Below, piece after piece: positions 1 through 7,529 of a stretch of DNA of 9,083 nt (position 1 is its first letter; the number at the start of each line of letters is the position of its first letter). Under the pieces are notes generated by a model. The model was not told where the DNA came from, did not search any database, and saw only the letters and a list, made by a program, of their open reading frames with translations. The translations under genes and the position numbers were made by a program. The stretch spans positions 1 through 9,083 of the forward strand of contig JAJYHI010000094.1 in assembly GCA_021784835.1 (NCBI GenBank), given 5' to 3'. This DNA comes from a bacterium (lineage in GTDB: Bacteria > SZUA-79 > Acidulodesulfobacterales > Acidulodesulfobacteraceae).

Positions 1-16
1 TACCGGTAAGAAATAA

Positions 17-205
17 AACGATTATGAAAAAATATTAAAAAGTAATCCGGACGATAGTTTGCAATTTAAAAAAATTCCTATAAAGGTATCGGAAAAGGAA
101 TATATTTATTTCATGTCTGGATTTGGGGGGTTAAAACCGCTTGATATTTCTTTGATTTTTGTTATAATTAAAAAGTTTGGCCTTAATTTATTAGATAAAC
201 TATAA
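17..205 (+). pseudogene. Possible 3' remnant of an upstream coding region
   Basis: An open frame of 62 codons runs between an in-frame TAA at 14-16 and a TAA at 203-205. The translation has ordinary protein-like composition: a charged first half beginning NDYEKILKSNPDD, then a hydrophobic stretch near LDISLIFVIIKKFG. It has no ATG until 113, where a 30-residue remainder would begin, and a TTG lies at 59. It could be the end of a gene broken by a frameshift or stop near position 14, a short real gene with an unusual start, or chance in AT-rich DNA. The hyf promoter lies inside it. I do not recognise the protein. Confidence 0.25.
141..168 (+). promoter_or_regulatory. Sigma-70-type promoter for the hyf-like operon
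   Basis: TTGATA at 141-146 (one mismatch to TTGACA) and a perfect TATAAT at 163-168 are separated by 16 bp. Transcription would start near 175 and leave a leader of about 70 nt before hyfB. It is the best promoter-like sequence upstream of the operon. No clear Shine-Dalgarno sequence precedes the hyfB ATG, so the leader may have some other role in translation. Confidence 0.6.
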
Positions 206-243
206 ATAATTACTTTTTCAAATGTCCGGGAATTTCTAAAATA

Positions 244-2172
244 ATGATTAATGCATCAAATAAAGTCTATAAGGATGTTTATAGATATTTTTTCGGATAT
301 TTATCAATTCTTTTATCCATTTTTTTTATATTTTTAAGTTTTTACGATTTTAATGAAAAATTTATTATAAAATCTTCTTTTATAGATTTTTCATTAAAAT
401 TCGACACCCTTTCTACATTTTTCGTAATATTCATATCTGCCCTTTCAATATTTATTTCTATTTTTTCAATTAAATACGGCGATAAATACGATAAAAAACC
501 GTCCCTTTTTTTCCATTCTTTTTTCTTCATAATATCCATGCTTATTCTCGTAATAAGCAACGATATATTTACATTTCTGATATTTTGGGAATTAATGTCG
601 ATATTCTCATTTTTATTGGTTATATACGAAGGAAACGAGGAATCTAGAAAAGCCGGTTTTTTATATTTTTTAATGACCCATATCGGAACCGTTCTCATAA
701 CCTCAAGTTTTATAATGCTGTATTTAAAAACGTCTTCGTTTTCTTTTGACGACTACGGCGGCGCCGCCGGCATTATTATACTCTCTGCGGCAATACTTGG
801 ATTCTCCATTAAAGCAGGCATTATACCTTTTCATACTTGGCTTCCGTACGCCCATCCCGTCGCTCCTGCAAATATCTCCGCTATTATGTCCGGCATAATG
901 GTCAATATGGCTATTTACGGCATTTTAAAATTTTTATTTATTTTCAGTTCGGGAGGCGCTTCTTTCTTAGGAATTATATTGCTTATAATGGGAGCCATAT
1001 CGGCGCTTTTGGGGATTATGTACGCAATGGCCCAAAAAGACATAAAGAAATTGCTGGCATTTTCTACTATTGAAAATATGGGAATAATTTTTATGGGGAT
1101 TGGCGTATCTTACTGGGCAAAGGTCGAAAACTTTAAGATGTTGGAATATCTTGCCATGTTATCCGTTTTACTTCATATAATAAATCACGGATTAAGCAAA
1201 AGTTCCCTTTTTATGGGTGCAGGGCTTATCGATAAATATACTCATACCAGGAATATGGAAAAACTCGGCGGCCTTTCAAAAAAAATGGGGCAGTTGTCAG
1301 TTTTGTTTCTTATAGGTGTTATGTCTATTTCAGCAATGCCGCCTTTAAACGGATTCTTAAGCGAGTGGTATTTATATATATCGCTCGTTGGTTCGGTTTT
1401 TACGGGAAATTTTTATATGGTGTATTTTTCCGTTATAGCCATTGCTTTTCTTTCGTTAAGCGGAGCTGTGGCAGGAGCGGCTTTCGTAAAACTCTTCGGC
1501 GTCGTCTTTTTGGGAAAGCCGAGAACGTCTTATGTCGAATATGCGGTAGAACCGCATATTATTGAAAGAATAGCAATAGCGCTGCCCGTATTGTCGTGTA
1601 TTTTTATAGGAATTTATCCTTATCCCGTAATATCGGCATTAAATAACGTTATGCTTTATTTAACCGGCGGTATCGTAAGCGTAAATCCTTTTTTCGCCGC
1701 GCAAATAATAAAAGGCCGTCCGTTTTCTTTGTATATGCCGGGTTTAATAGTAATCTCTTTTGCAGCCGTTTTACTAATTTTATTTTTTTACTTAAGAATA
1801 TTCTCTGCCGATAAAAAAAGGATATCGGAAACATGGGCGTGCGGGCTTGACGAAAAAAATACAAAAGCCCAGTATTCCGGCGGCGGATTTTCTTCAAGCA
1901 TAATGAAGGTGTTTTCTTCTTTTTATTCTTCCGCTTCAGAGATTAATTTTGAAAAGGACGTGAAAAAATATTTCAGGATTAAATCTGTTTACACCGAAGA
2001 AATCAATGATATTTTTGAAAAATATTTTTATATGCCTCTTGAAAAATTATATGTAAAATTATCCGATATTTTTAATAAATCAGTTAATTCCGGCAATATT
2101 AACGTTTCATTGGGGTATTTATTTTTATCCCTGATAATCTGCTTTATTATATATATATTTATAATAAAATAA
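244..2172 (+). CDS. hyfB: HyfB-like antiporter subunit of hydrogenase-4-type complex
   Basis: A 642-residue polytopic inner-membrane protein of the NuoL/NuoM/NuoN and Mrp-antiporter family, close in length to E. coli HyfB. In this family it forms a proton (or sodium) channel driven by the redox arm. Visible key residues are the TM5 glutamate in FWELMS (E116), the TM7 lysine in FSIKAGIIPFHTWLP (K190) followed by the HPVAPANISAIMSG turn, the KDIKKLLAFSTIENMG helix (about 265-280), the HIINHGLSKS helix (about 311-320) and MSISAMPPLNGF (about 360-371). The C-terminal region has the ETWACG segment and a long tail with a final membrane helix (about 625-642), typical of HyfB/HycC rather than NuoM. 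All channel residues that can be recognised are intact, so ion pumping looks preserved. It is the first gene of the operon. The ATG at 244 has only a weak ribosome site. Confidence 0.93.
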   Translation: MINASNKVYKDVYRYFFGYLSILLSIFFIFLSFYDFNEKFIIKSSFIDFSLKFDTLSTFFVIFISALSIFISIFSIKYGDKYDKKPSLFFHSFFFIISMLILVISNDIFTFLIFWELMSIFSFLLVIYEGNEESRKAGFLYFLMTHIGTVLITSSFIMLYLKTSSFSFDDYGGAAGIIILSAAILGFSIKAGIIPFHTWLPYAHPVAPANISAIMSGIMVNMAIYGILKFLFIFSSGGASFLGIILLIMGAISALLGIMYAMAQKDIKKLLAFSTIENMGIIFMGIGVSYWAKVENFKMLEYLAMLSVLLHIINHGLSKSSLFMGAGLIDKYTHTRNMEKLGGLSKKMGQLSVLFLIGVMSISAMPPLNGFLSEWYLYISLVGSVFTGNFYMVYFSVIAIAFLSLSGAVAGAAFVKLFGVVFLGKPRTSYVEYAVEPHIIERIAIALPVLSCIFIGIYPYPVISALNNVMLYLTGGIVSVNPFFAAQIIKGRPFSLYMPGLIVISFAAVLLILFFYLRIFSADKKRISETWACGLDEKNTKAQYSGGGFSSSIMKVFSSFYSSASEINFEKDVKKYFRIKSVYTEEINDIFEKYFYMPLEKLYVKLSDIFNKSVNSGNINVSLGYLFLSLIICFIIYIFIIK

Positions 2173-2185
2173 AAAAATAAAAACT

Positions 2186-3160
2186 ATGATTTATAATATA
2201 GGACGCTTATTTTTGGGAATCGTTCAATTTTTTATAATAGCCCTGCTCGCGCCTTTTTTTGCCGGTTTAATTCATAAATTAAAACAAATGGCAAGAGGGC
2301 AGAAGGGCATAGGCATCTTTCAGTTTTATTTAAATTTTAATAAATTATTAAAGAAAGAGCTCGTTTTATCCAAAGACGCGACCTTTATATCAATGATTGC
2401 GCCTTATATCGTTTTTGTTGCCTACCTTATTATTATATTAATGCTCCCCGCATTTTACAGGTATCCTTTGCTAGACATATCTTCCGACGTAATATTAATA
2501 GCTTATTCCCTTGCGCTAGCTACATTTTTCATGACCCTTTACGCTATGGACCAGGGCAGCGCTTTCGGAGGGTTGGGAGCGAGCAGGGAATGGTTCTTAA
2601 CAGTTCTTTCAGAGCCTTCTTTAATATTTATTTTTATATCCCTTGCTATTTATACAAAGGAGGGAAGGATAACCGATATATTTTATTTTATTCAGAGCGG
2701 AGCCGCAAACGTCTTTTTGTCCGGTATCCGTTCGGACGCTATATCGTTTGCAATTCCTTTTTTGCTGCTTATTTCCCTATTTATCGTAAGCATATCGGAA
2801 AACGCAAGGATTCCCATAGATAATCCGGAGACCCATCTTGAACTCACTATGTTTCATGAAGCGAATATTCTTGAGGCGAGCGGAAGCCATCTTGGAGTTT
2901 TCGAATACGGAAGCTATTTAAAGCTTTCTGTTTTTTTAACGTTGATGTCCCTTATCCTTTTGCCTTATATGGCGGAAAATATTTATCAGATTCCGTTAGC
3001 CTTGGCGGTTTATCTTTTAAAGATGCTTATCCTTTGCGTCCTAATCGCCGCCGTTGAAATTCTTAATCCTAAAATGCGGGTGTTTAGGGTGCCGAATCTG
3101 CTTTCCGTTTCTTTCATACTGTCTTTAATAGCGATGATTCTATCGATAAGGGGATTTTAA
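2186..3160 (+). CDS. hyfC: HyfC-like (NuoH-family) membrane anchor subunit
   Basis: A 324-residue membrane protein of the NuoH/HycD/HyfC family, which anchors the hydrophilic redox arm to the membrane and links it to the ion channels. Family signatures are the RGQKGIGIFQFY loop (38-48), the GGLGASREW segment (128-136) and the SENARIPIDNPETHLELTMFHEANILEASG loop (about 204-233), rich in the acidic residues that face the redox module. About eight membrane segments are visible. Length is close to E. coli HyfC. It starts 13 bp after hyfB ends, with no evident Shine-Dalgarno sequence, which suggests translation coupled to hyfB. Confidence 0.93.
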   Translation: MIYNIGRLFLGIVQFFIIALLAPFFAGLIHKLKQMARGQKGIGIFQFYLNFNKLLKKELVLSKDATFISMIAPYIVFVAYLIIILMLPAFYRYPLLDISSDVILIAYSLALATFFMTLYAMDQGSAFGGLGASREWFLTVLSEPSLIFIFISLAIYTKEGRITDIFYFIQSGAANVFLSGIRSDAISFAIPFLLLISLFIVSISENARIPIDNPETHLELTMFHEANILEASGSHLGVFEYGSYLKLSVFLTLMSLILLPYMAENIYQIPLALAVYLLKMLILCVLIAAVEILNPKMRVFRVPNLLSVSFILSLIAMILSIRGF

Positions 3161-3197
3161 TTTATTTATTTAATTGAATAAGCGGGAAATTTAAAAA

Positions 3198-3815
3198 ATG
3201 ATAATGGAAAAGATAGCAGAATTGTTTATTATTTTAATACTTGTTTCCGTTGTTTTAAACGCAAGCTCTCCATTCATAAAATTTGCAATAAAACTTTATT
3301 CGTTTCAGTCTCTTATGCTGGCATTTTATATTTTAATGGGGGCCATCCATTTTAATTCTATAAATTTATACGGGTCTTTTGTTATTACCATAATCTTCAA
3401 GGTTGTTTTAATACCCTATTTTTTATTTAAGACGCTTAAAAAAGTTCAAACGAATAAAGAAATGGATATGTATATAGGTATTCCTGAAGCAGTAGTTTTT
3501 TCGGGCTCCTTAACCCTGCTTTCCAATTTGATAGCTCAAAAAATAATTAAGGCGGATATAACGTTCGGTTCTTTTGTTTTTACCATATCCCTCGCAACGT
3601 TTTTAATCGGGGCGATGCTTATGATTACCAGAAAAACATTATTTTCTCAAATTATAGGTTTTTTGACGATAGACAACGCAATTTTTTTGGCGGCCAACAG
3701 CATTACCCACGGAATGCCTCTTTTAGTTGAATTAGGCGTGCTTTTCGATCTTTTTGTCAGCATACTGATATTATCTATTCTTATATTAAATCTTAGAAGA
3801 AACGCAACCGCGTGA
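3198..3815 (+). CDS. hyfE: HyfE-like membrane subunit
   Basis: A 205-residue membrane protein matching the HyfE family, whose C-terminal half corresponds to NuoK, the small channel subunit near the quinone/hydrogenase end of the membrane arm. The diagnostic stretch is TRKTLFSQIIGFLTIDN (about 144-160), followed by an AIFLAANSITHGMP segment and VELGVLFDLFVS (about 177-188). The conserved acidic residue E178 and D184 are present. Around six or seven membrane helices can be drawn. A second in-frame ATG at 3204 is an alternative start. It is the third gene of the operon, 37 bp after hyfC, and its TGA lies 23 bp before the preferred hyfF start. Confidence 0.88.
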   Translation: MIMEKIAELFIILILVSVVLNASSPFIKFAIKLYSFQSLMLAFYILMGAIHFNSINLYGSFVITIIFKVVLIPYFLFKTLKKVQTNKEMDMYIGIPEAVVFSGSLTLLSNLIAQKIIKADITFGSFVFTISLATFLIGAMLMITRKTLFSQIIGFLTIDNAIFLAANSITHGMPLLVELGVLFDLFVSILILSILILNLRRNATA

Positions 3816-3823
3816 ACTTTAAC

Positions 3824-3828
3824 GGAGG
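3824..3828 (+). promoter_or_regulatory. Shine-Dalgarno site that sets the hyfF start
   Basis: A perfect GGAGG lies 10 nt before the ATG at 3839. It is the strongest ribosome site in the operon and argues for the ATG at 3839 (protein starting MYELILILP) over an in-frame GTG at 3812 that overlaps the hyfE stop codon and would add nine residues. Confidence 0.75.
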
Positions 3829-3838
3829 ATTATTTAAA

Positions 3839-5335
3839 ATGTATGAATTAATATTGATACTTCCGGCGGCTGCTTTAATTTTTTCAGTTTTTACCGATGT
3901 TTTATTGATGTCTTATATCCAGTTGTTAATTTCCGTTTTGGTTTTTTCAACAGTCGTGGTAATCGCCGCTTCTTTTAACGCTATAACGGTTTTTCTGAAC
4001 GGTTTTTTCCTTATAGATTATATCAACTTAGTTATCCTTATAACCGTTTCGACCCTTGAATTATTCGTGTCTTTTTATTCCTTCGGATATGTAAGGACAG
4101 AGATGGCAGGCGGCATATCTAAAAGAAAATTCAAATTTTATTATTTTTGGAAAAATTTATTTATTTTTAGCATGATGGTTTCTATATTGTCTAATAATCT
4201 TGGAATTTACTGGACGGGGCTTGAAGCGACTACTTTAGCGACGGCGTTGCTGGTATCTTTCAACAGGACAAAAGAGTCTTTTGAAGCTACATGGAAATAT
4301 GTAATTATGTGTTCGGTAGGCATTGCAATAGGACTTTTTGCGATAGTTATTTTATATTTTACGACTTCTCAGGTCTACGGGGAAAGCATTAAATCTTTAT
4401 CTTTTATAAACATCATTGAAGCGGGGACGAAATTTGACAAAAACTTTCTTATGCTGGCGTTCATTCTTGCCCTCGTCGGATTTGGGACGAAAGTAGGTTT
4501 TGCTCCGATGCACAATTGGCTGCCCGATGCGCATTCGCAGGGCCCTAGCCCCGTCAGCGCTTTGCTGTCAGGCGTTTTGCTTAATACGGCGCTATTGGGC
4601 ATTTTGAGGTTTTATCAAATCAACGCGGCGGCAGGCATATATTATCCAAGGTATTTTCTAATAGGTTTCGGATTTTTAACTATTTTCGTTTCGGCTTTTT
4701 CAATAATAAAACAGACCGATTATAAGCGCCTGTTTGCATTTTCTTCTATGGAAAATATGGGTCTTATAGCATTGGGTTTCGGCATTGGCGGAATTGCGGT
4801 TATTGGGAGTCTTTTACAGATATTTTTTCATGCCTTAAATAAGGGATTATTATTTTTATCTTCGGGTAACGTTCTTGCCGGCACCCATGAAAGAAAAATC
4901 GAAAAAATAAGGAATTTGTCCAAAAATTTTCCGGTTACTGGATTGGTTCTTCTTTTAGGAGTCATGGGAATAAGCGGAATGCCTCCTTTCGCTATGTTTT
5001 TGGGGGAGATTTACATTATGACAGGCGTATTTAGGAGCAATATATTAATGGGGTTTTTAGTTTTTATCCTGCTGATTTTTATTTTTATAGGGCTTTTCGG
5101 CAATATTCTTAAAATGTACACTGGAAATAAGGACAACGAAGAAAAAGCCGATAAACTCCAAAGCGAAAAAACGGCGCATATTAAGATTAAAGAGGATGCG
5201 ATTCATCCTTTTATGATATACGTTCCGTTAATTCTTTTGATAGTTTCATCTTTATTATTATTTTATATTCCTTTGCAGTTTTTAAATATCGTAAAATCTG
5301 CATCGGCTGAATTCGGAGGCAAGATAATTTTTTAA
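3839..5335 (+). CDS. hyfF: HyfF-like antiporter subunit
   Basis: A 498-residue second antiporter-like channel subunit (NuoL/M/N family; HyfF type). Counting from the ATG at 3839, the TM5 glutamate is in WTGLEATT (E129), the TM7 lysine in GFGTKVGFAPMHNWLPDAHSQGPSPVSALLSG (K218), and the following helices are QTDYKRLFAFSSMENMG (about 292-308), FFHALNKGLLF (H331, K335) and GISGMPPFAMFLGEIY (E390). A charged cytoplasmic loop (about 428-455) precedes the last membrane helix. The N terminus MYELILILPAAALIFSVF is a typical first helix. Its stop codon directly abuts the hyfG ATG. E. coli Hyf has three antiporter-like subunits (B, D, F); only B and F are found here. An alternative GTG start is at 3812. 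Confidence 0.92.
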   Translation: MYELILILPAAALIFSVFTDVLLMSYIQLLISVLVFSTVVVIAASFNAITVFLNGFFLIDYINLVILITVSTLELFVSFYSFGYVRTEMAGGISKRKFKFYYFWKNLFIFSMMVSILSNNLGIYWTGLEATTLATALLVSFNRTKESFEATWKYVIMCSVGIAIGLFAIVILYFTTSQVYGESIKSLSFINIIEAGTKFDKNFLMLAFILALVGFGTKVGFAPMHNWLPDAHSQGPSPVSALLSGVLLNTALLGILRFYQINAAAGIYYPRYFLIGFGFLTIFVSAFSIIKQTDYKRLFAFSSMENMGLIALGFGIGGIAVIGSLLQIFFHALNKGLLFLSSGNVLAGTHERKIEKIRNLSKNFPVTGLVLLLGVMGISGMPPFAMFLGEIYIMTGVFRSNILMGFLVFILLIFIFIGLFGNILKMYTGNKDNEEKADKLQSEKTAHIKIKEDAIHPFMIYVPLILLIVSSLLLFYIPLQFLNIVKSASAEFGGKIIF

Positions 5336-6841
5336 ATGGGTAAGATTTCGTTAAATAAACATATCATCGAATTAAACGATTTTGTAAATTCTGCCGATAA
5401 TATCAGGAAGCCCGGGAAATATCTGCTTGGCATCTCCGCGACAGACGAGAGGAACTTAAATTCTAATTTTAGCGTCAGATATTTTTTCGGAGGAACAGAC
5501 GGCATAGACGAATATTCCGTCAAAGTCGGCGAAAGGTTTCAATCTATATCTAAAATCTGCCCTGCCGCAAAAATGTACGAGCGCGAAATATACGATTTAT
5601 TCGGGCTCTTACCCGCCGGACATCCCGATTTAAGGCCTTTAATGCTATATCCCGAAAATTGGGATTTTTCTGTTCATCCCTTAAGAAAGGATTATAATAA
5701 TTTAATTCCAGAAATGAAGAAATACGGCAAATATAAGTTTAAAGAGGTTTCCGGCGAAGGAATCTTTGAAGTGCTCGTCGGGCCGGTGCATGCAGGAATT
5801 ATCGAGCCCGGACATTTCAGATTTTCGCTTGCCGGAGAGCCGGTTTTACAGCTTGAGATAAGGCATTTTTGGAAACACAGGGGAATAGAAAAAGTTTGCG
5901 AAGGCAAAGATTTCGTAGAAGCATTGGATTTAGTATCAAAGATTTCGGGGGATAATAACGTAAATATCGCTATCGGTTATCTTGAAGCCGTCGAAAGCAT
6001 TTTAAACGTTGAAATAACCGAAAGGGCCAAATATGTCAGGGTAATACTTGCGGAGCTCGAAAGAATATGGAATTATGTAAGAGACGTTGCATGGATTTTT
6101 ATGGATATAGGTTTTGCCCTGCCGGCGCAGAACCTGTTCGCGCTGCAGGAAGATTTGATGAGGCTTAATAAAAATTTAAGCGGACATCGGTTTTTGTTTA
6201 ATTCTTTAACCGTAGGAGGCGTGAATTTAGACCTTGTTCCCGCAAAACTTAAGACGATAGAGGATACAGTCAAGAAAGTCGAAAATGTCATAAAAGATTG
6301 CGAAGGATTTATTTTAAATTCTTCTACCGTTTTAGACAGGCTTGAATTTACCGGAAAAATTAATCATAAAACGGCAGAAGAGCTTTCTCTATGCGGTATA
6401 AGCGCAAGGGCGTCCGGATTGCCGCGGGATTCCAGAGTCGAGTTTCCTTATCTTATATACGATAAGTTGAATCTAAAACCTGTTTTGCTTGACGGCGGAG
6501 ACGTTTTAGCAAGAACGGTTTTAAGAATTAAAGAAATTTACGTTTCAAAAAAAATAATCACAGATTTATTGTTTAATTTGCCCGAAGGGGATATCGCCGC
6601 CGTTTATGAAAATAAGCCGGAAGCTTATAAAAATGCCGTCGGCAATTCCGAAACTTCAAGGGGCAACGCTTTTTTCTATATAATGGCGGACGATAAGGGA
6701 AAGATTTACAGGCTTAAGTATATCGACCCGTCGTTTAGAATATGGCCGTCCATTCAGTACGGAGTATTGGGAAATATAATTGCAGATTTTCCTTTGATAA
6801 ACAAAAGCCTTAATTTATCTTATTCAGGCAACGATATGTGA
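5336..6841 (+). CDS. hyfG: HyfG-like fused NuoC/NuoD large subunit lacking the Ni-Fe cysteines
   Basis: A 501-residue fusion as in HycE/HyfG. The NuoC-like domain (about 1-125) carries EREIYDLFG (82-90) and HPDLRPLMLYPENW (96-109). The NuoD/hydrogenase-large-like domain follows, with GPVHAGIIEPGHFRF (149-163), HFWKHRGIEK (177-186) and ITERAKYVRVILAELERI (about 227-244). In [NiFe]-hydrogenases four cysteines bind the metals. Here the first pair (RxCGxC region) is replaced by SKISGDNNVN (201-210) and the second (DPCxxC) by DPSFRIWPS (464-472). Only four cysteines exist (75, 188, 322, 353) and none forms a CxxC. The protein therefore cannot hold a normal Ni-Fe site. It ends with GNIIADFPLINKSLNLSYSGNDM, with no hydrogenase-type cleavage site. 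This fits Ehr-type complexes. A GGAGG lies at 5315-5319, 16 nt before the ATG. Confidence 0.92.
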   Translation: MGKISLNKHIIELNDFVNSADNIRKPGKYLLGISATDERNLNSNFSVRYFFGGTDGIDEYSVKVGERFQSISKICPAAKMYEREIYDLFGLLPAGHPDLRPLMLYPENWDFSVHPLRKDYNNLIPEMKKYGKYKFKEVSGEGIFEVLVGPVHAGIIEPGHFRFSLAGEPVLQLEIRHFWKHRGIEKVCEGKDFVEALDLVSKISGDNNVNIAIGYLEAVESILNVEITERAKYVRVILAELERIWNYVRDVAWIFMDIGFALPAQNLFALQEDLMRLNKNLSGHRFLFNSLTVGGVNLDLVPAKLKTIEDTVKKVENVIKDCEGFILNSSTVLDRLEFTGKINHKTAEELSLCGISARASGLPRDSRVEFPYLIYDKLNLKPVLLDGGDVLARTVLRIKEIYVSKKIITDLLFNLPEGDIAAVYENKPEAYKNAVGNSETSRGNAFFYIMADDKGKIYRLKYIDPSFRIWPSIQYGVLGNIIADFPLINKSLNLSYSGNDM

Positions 6842-6903
6842 TTTTAAATTTAAAATAACGCTTTAGGATAAGAAACTTCTTTATTTATAGCAGGCGATAA
6901 TAT

Positions 6904-7422
6904 ATGAGCTTTTTAGCCAAATTATTATTTAAAAATAAGACGCAAAATATTGTTAGCGGCAATATGGATTCCGTCTTAATAAAAGGGGATGAATTAAAAC
7001 GCGCGGTCGATGAAGTATTCGGGAGAAGTTTATTCATTAGGCTTGTGGACAGCGGTTCCTGCAATGCCTGTGAAAATGAACTTGCCGCCCTTTCCAACCC
7101 TTACTACGACCTTGAAAGATTCGGCATAAAGTTTGTCGCTTCGCCGAAGCATGCGGACGTTCTTATAGTAACGGGCTGTTTAACGAGAAATATGCTTGGC
7201 CCGCTTTTAAAGACTTATGAAAATATTCCGGCCCCTAAATTCGTTATTACGGCGGGGGATTGTCCAGAAACAGGAGGGCCGTTTAAAGATTCATATTCGG
7301 TATGCGGCCCGGTTTCAAAATATTTTAACGTCGCAATGCATATTAATGGATGTCCGCCCGAACCCGAAACCTTAATATCCGGATTTTTAAAATTTATGGA
7401 TATATTAAAAACCTCATCTTAA
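6904..7422 (+). CDS. hyfI: HyfI-like (NuoB-family) Fe-S small subunit
   Basis: A 172-residue soluble subunit of the NuoB/HycG/HyfI family, which holds the [4Fe-4S] cluster (N2 type) next to the large subunit. The four expected ligands are present: C53 and C56 in GSCNACENE, C120 in TAGDCPETGG, and C150 in INGCPPEPE. Two further cysteines, C92 (VTGCLTRNM) and C134 (SVCGP), are outside the usual ligand set. An N-terminal extension of about 40 residues precedes the fold. So the small subunit remains able to carry electrons although its partner HyfG has no Ni-Fe ligands. It is the last gene of the operon, 62 bp after hyfG, with a weak AGG ribosome site at 6892-6894. Confidence 0.92.
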   Translation: MSFLAKLLFKNKTQNIVSGNMDSVLIKGDELKRAVDEVFGRSLFIRLVDSGSCNACENELAALSNPYYDLERFGIKFVASPKHADVLIVTGCLTRNMLGPLLKTYENIPAPKFVITAGDCPETGGPFKDSYSVCGPVSKYFNVAMHINGCPPEPETLISGFLKFMDILKTSS

Positions 7423-7435
7423 ATGATGCTATTCC

Positions 7436-7460
7436 GCCGGCAATTTATCCTATTGTTGGC
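7436..7460 (+). terminator. Hairpin after hyfI, weak terminator candidate
   Basis: GCCGGCAAT (7436-7444) can pair with ATTGTTGGC (7452-7460) over nine base pairs, two of them G-U in RNA, with a 7-nt loop. It lies 14 nt after the hyfI stop. No run of U follows, so it is not a standard intrinsic terminator; it may stabilise the 3' end or act with Rho. Confidence 0.35.
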
Positions 7461-7491
7461 AACCCCCTCAGTTGTACATATTATTTTGCTT

Positions 7492-7517
7492 TATTATGTT
7501 TCACGTAAAACATAATA
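7492..7517. repeat. 26-bp near-palindrome with a parS-like core
   Basis: Two perfect 10-bp arms (TATTATGTTT and AAACATAATA) flank a 6-bp centre CACGTA, in the gap between convergent genes. The 16-bp core at 7497-7512, TGTTTCACGTAAAACA, differs at one base from the known ParB-binding consensus TGTTTCACGTGAAACA. It could be a parS site, an operator for another dimeric regulator, or a bidirectional RNA hairpin; no T-tract follows on either strand, which argues against a terminator. Confidence 0.5.
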
Positions 7518-7529
7518 TTAACCGTTTTA

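Noticed and set aside
342..698. 118-codon open frame on the - strand inside hyfB
   Set aside because: It lies wholly antisense to a well-supported membrane protein gene and its translation shows no family features.
3812..3838. GTG at 3812 as the hyfF start
   Set aside because: A perfect GGAGG positions the ATG at 3839, and the protein from there starts with a normal first membrane helix.
5336..6841. Active [NiFe]-hydrogenase or NADH:quinone oxidoreductase
   Set aside because: The Ni-Fe cysteines are absent, and the window lacks NuoE/F/G, NuoA, NuoJ and NuoI; the gene set is Hyf-like rather than a Nuo operon.
6841..6856. 16-bp perfect palindrome after hyfG
   Set aside because: It consists only of A and T (ATTTTAAATTTAAAAT); such palindromes are expected by chance in this composition and no function is indicated.
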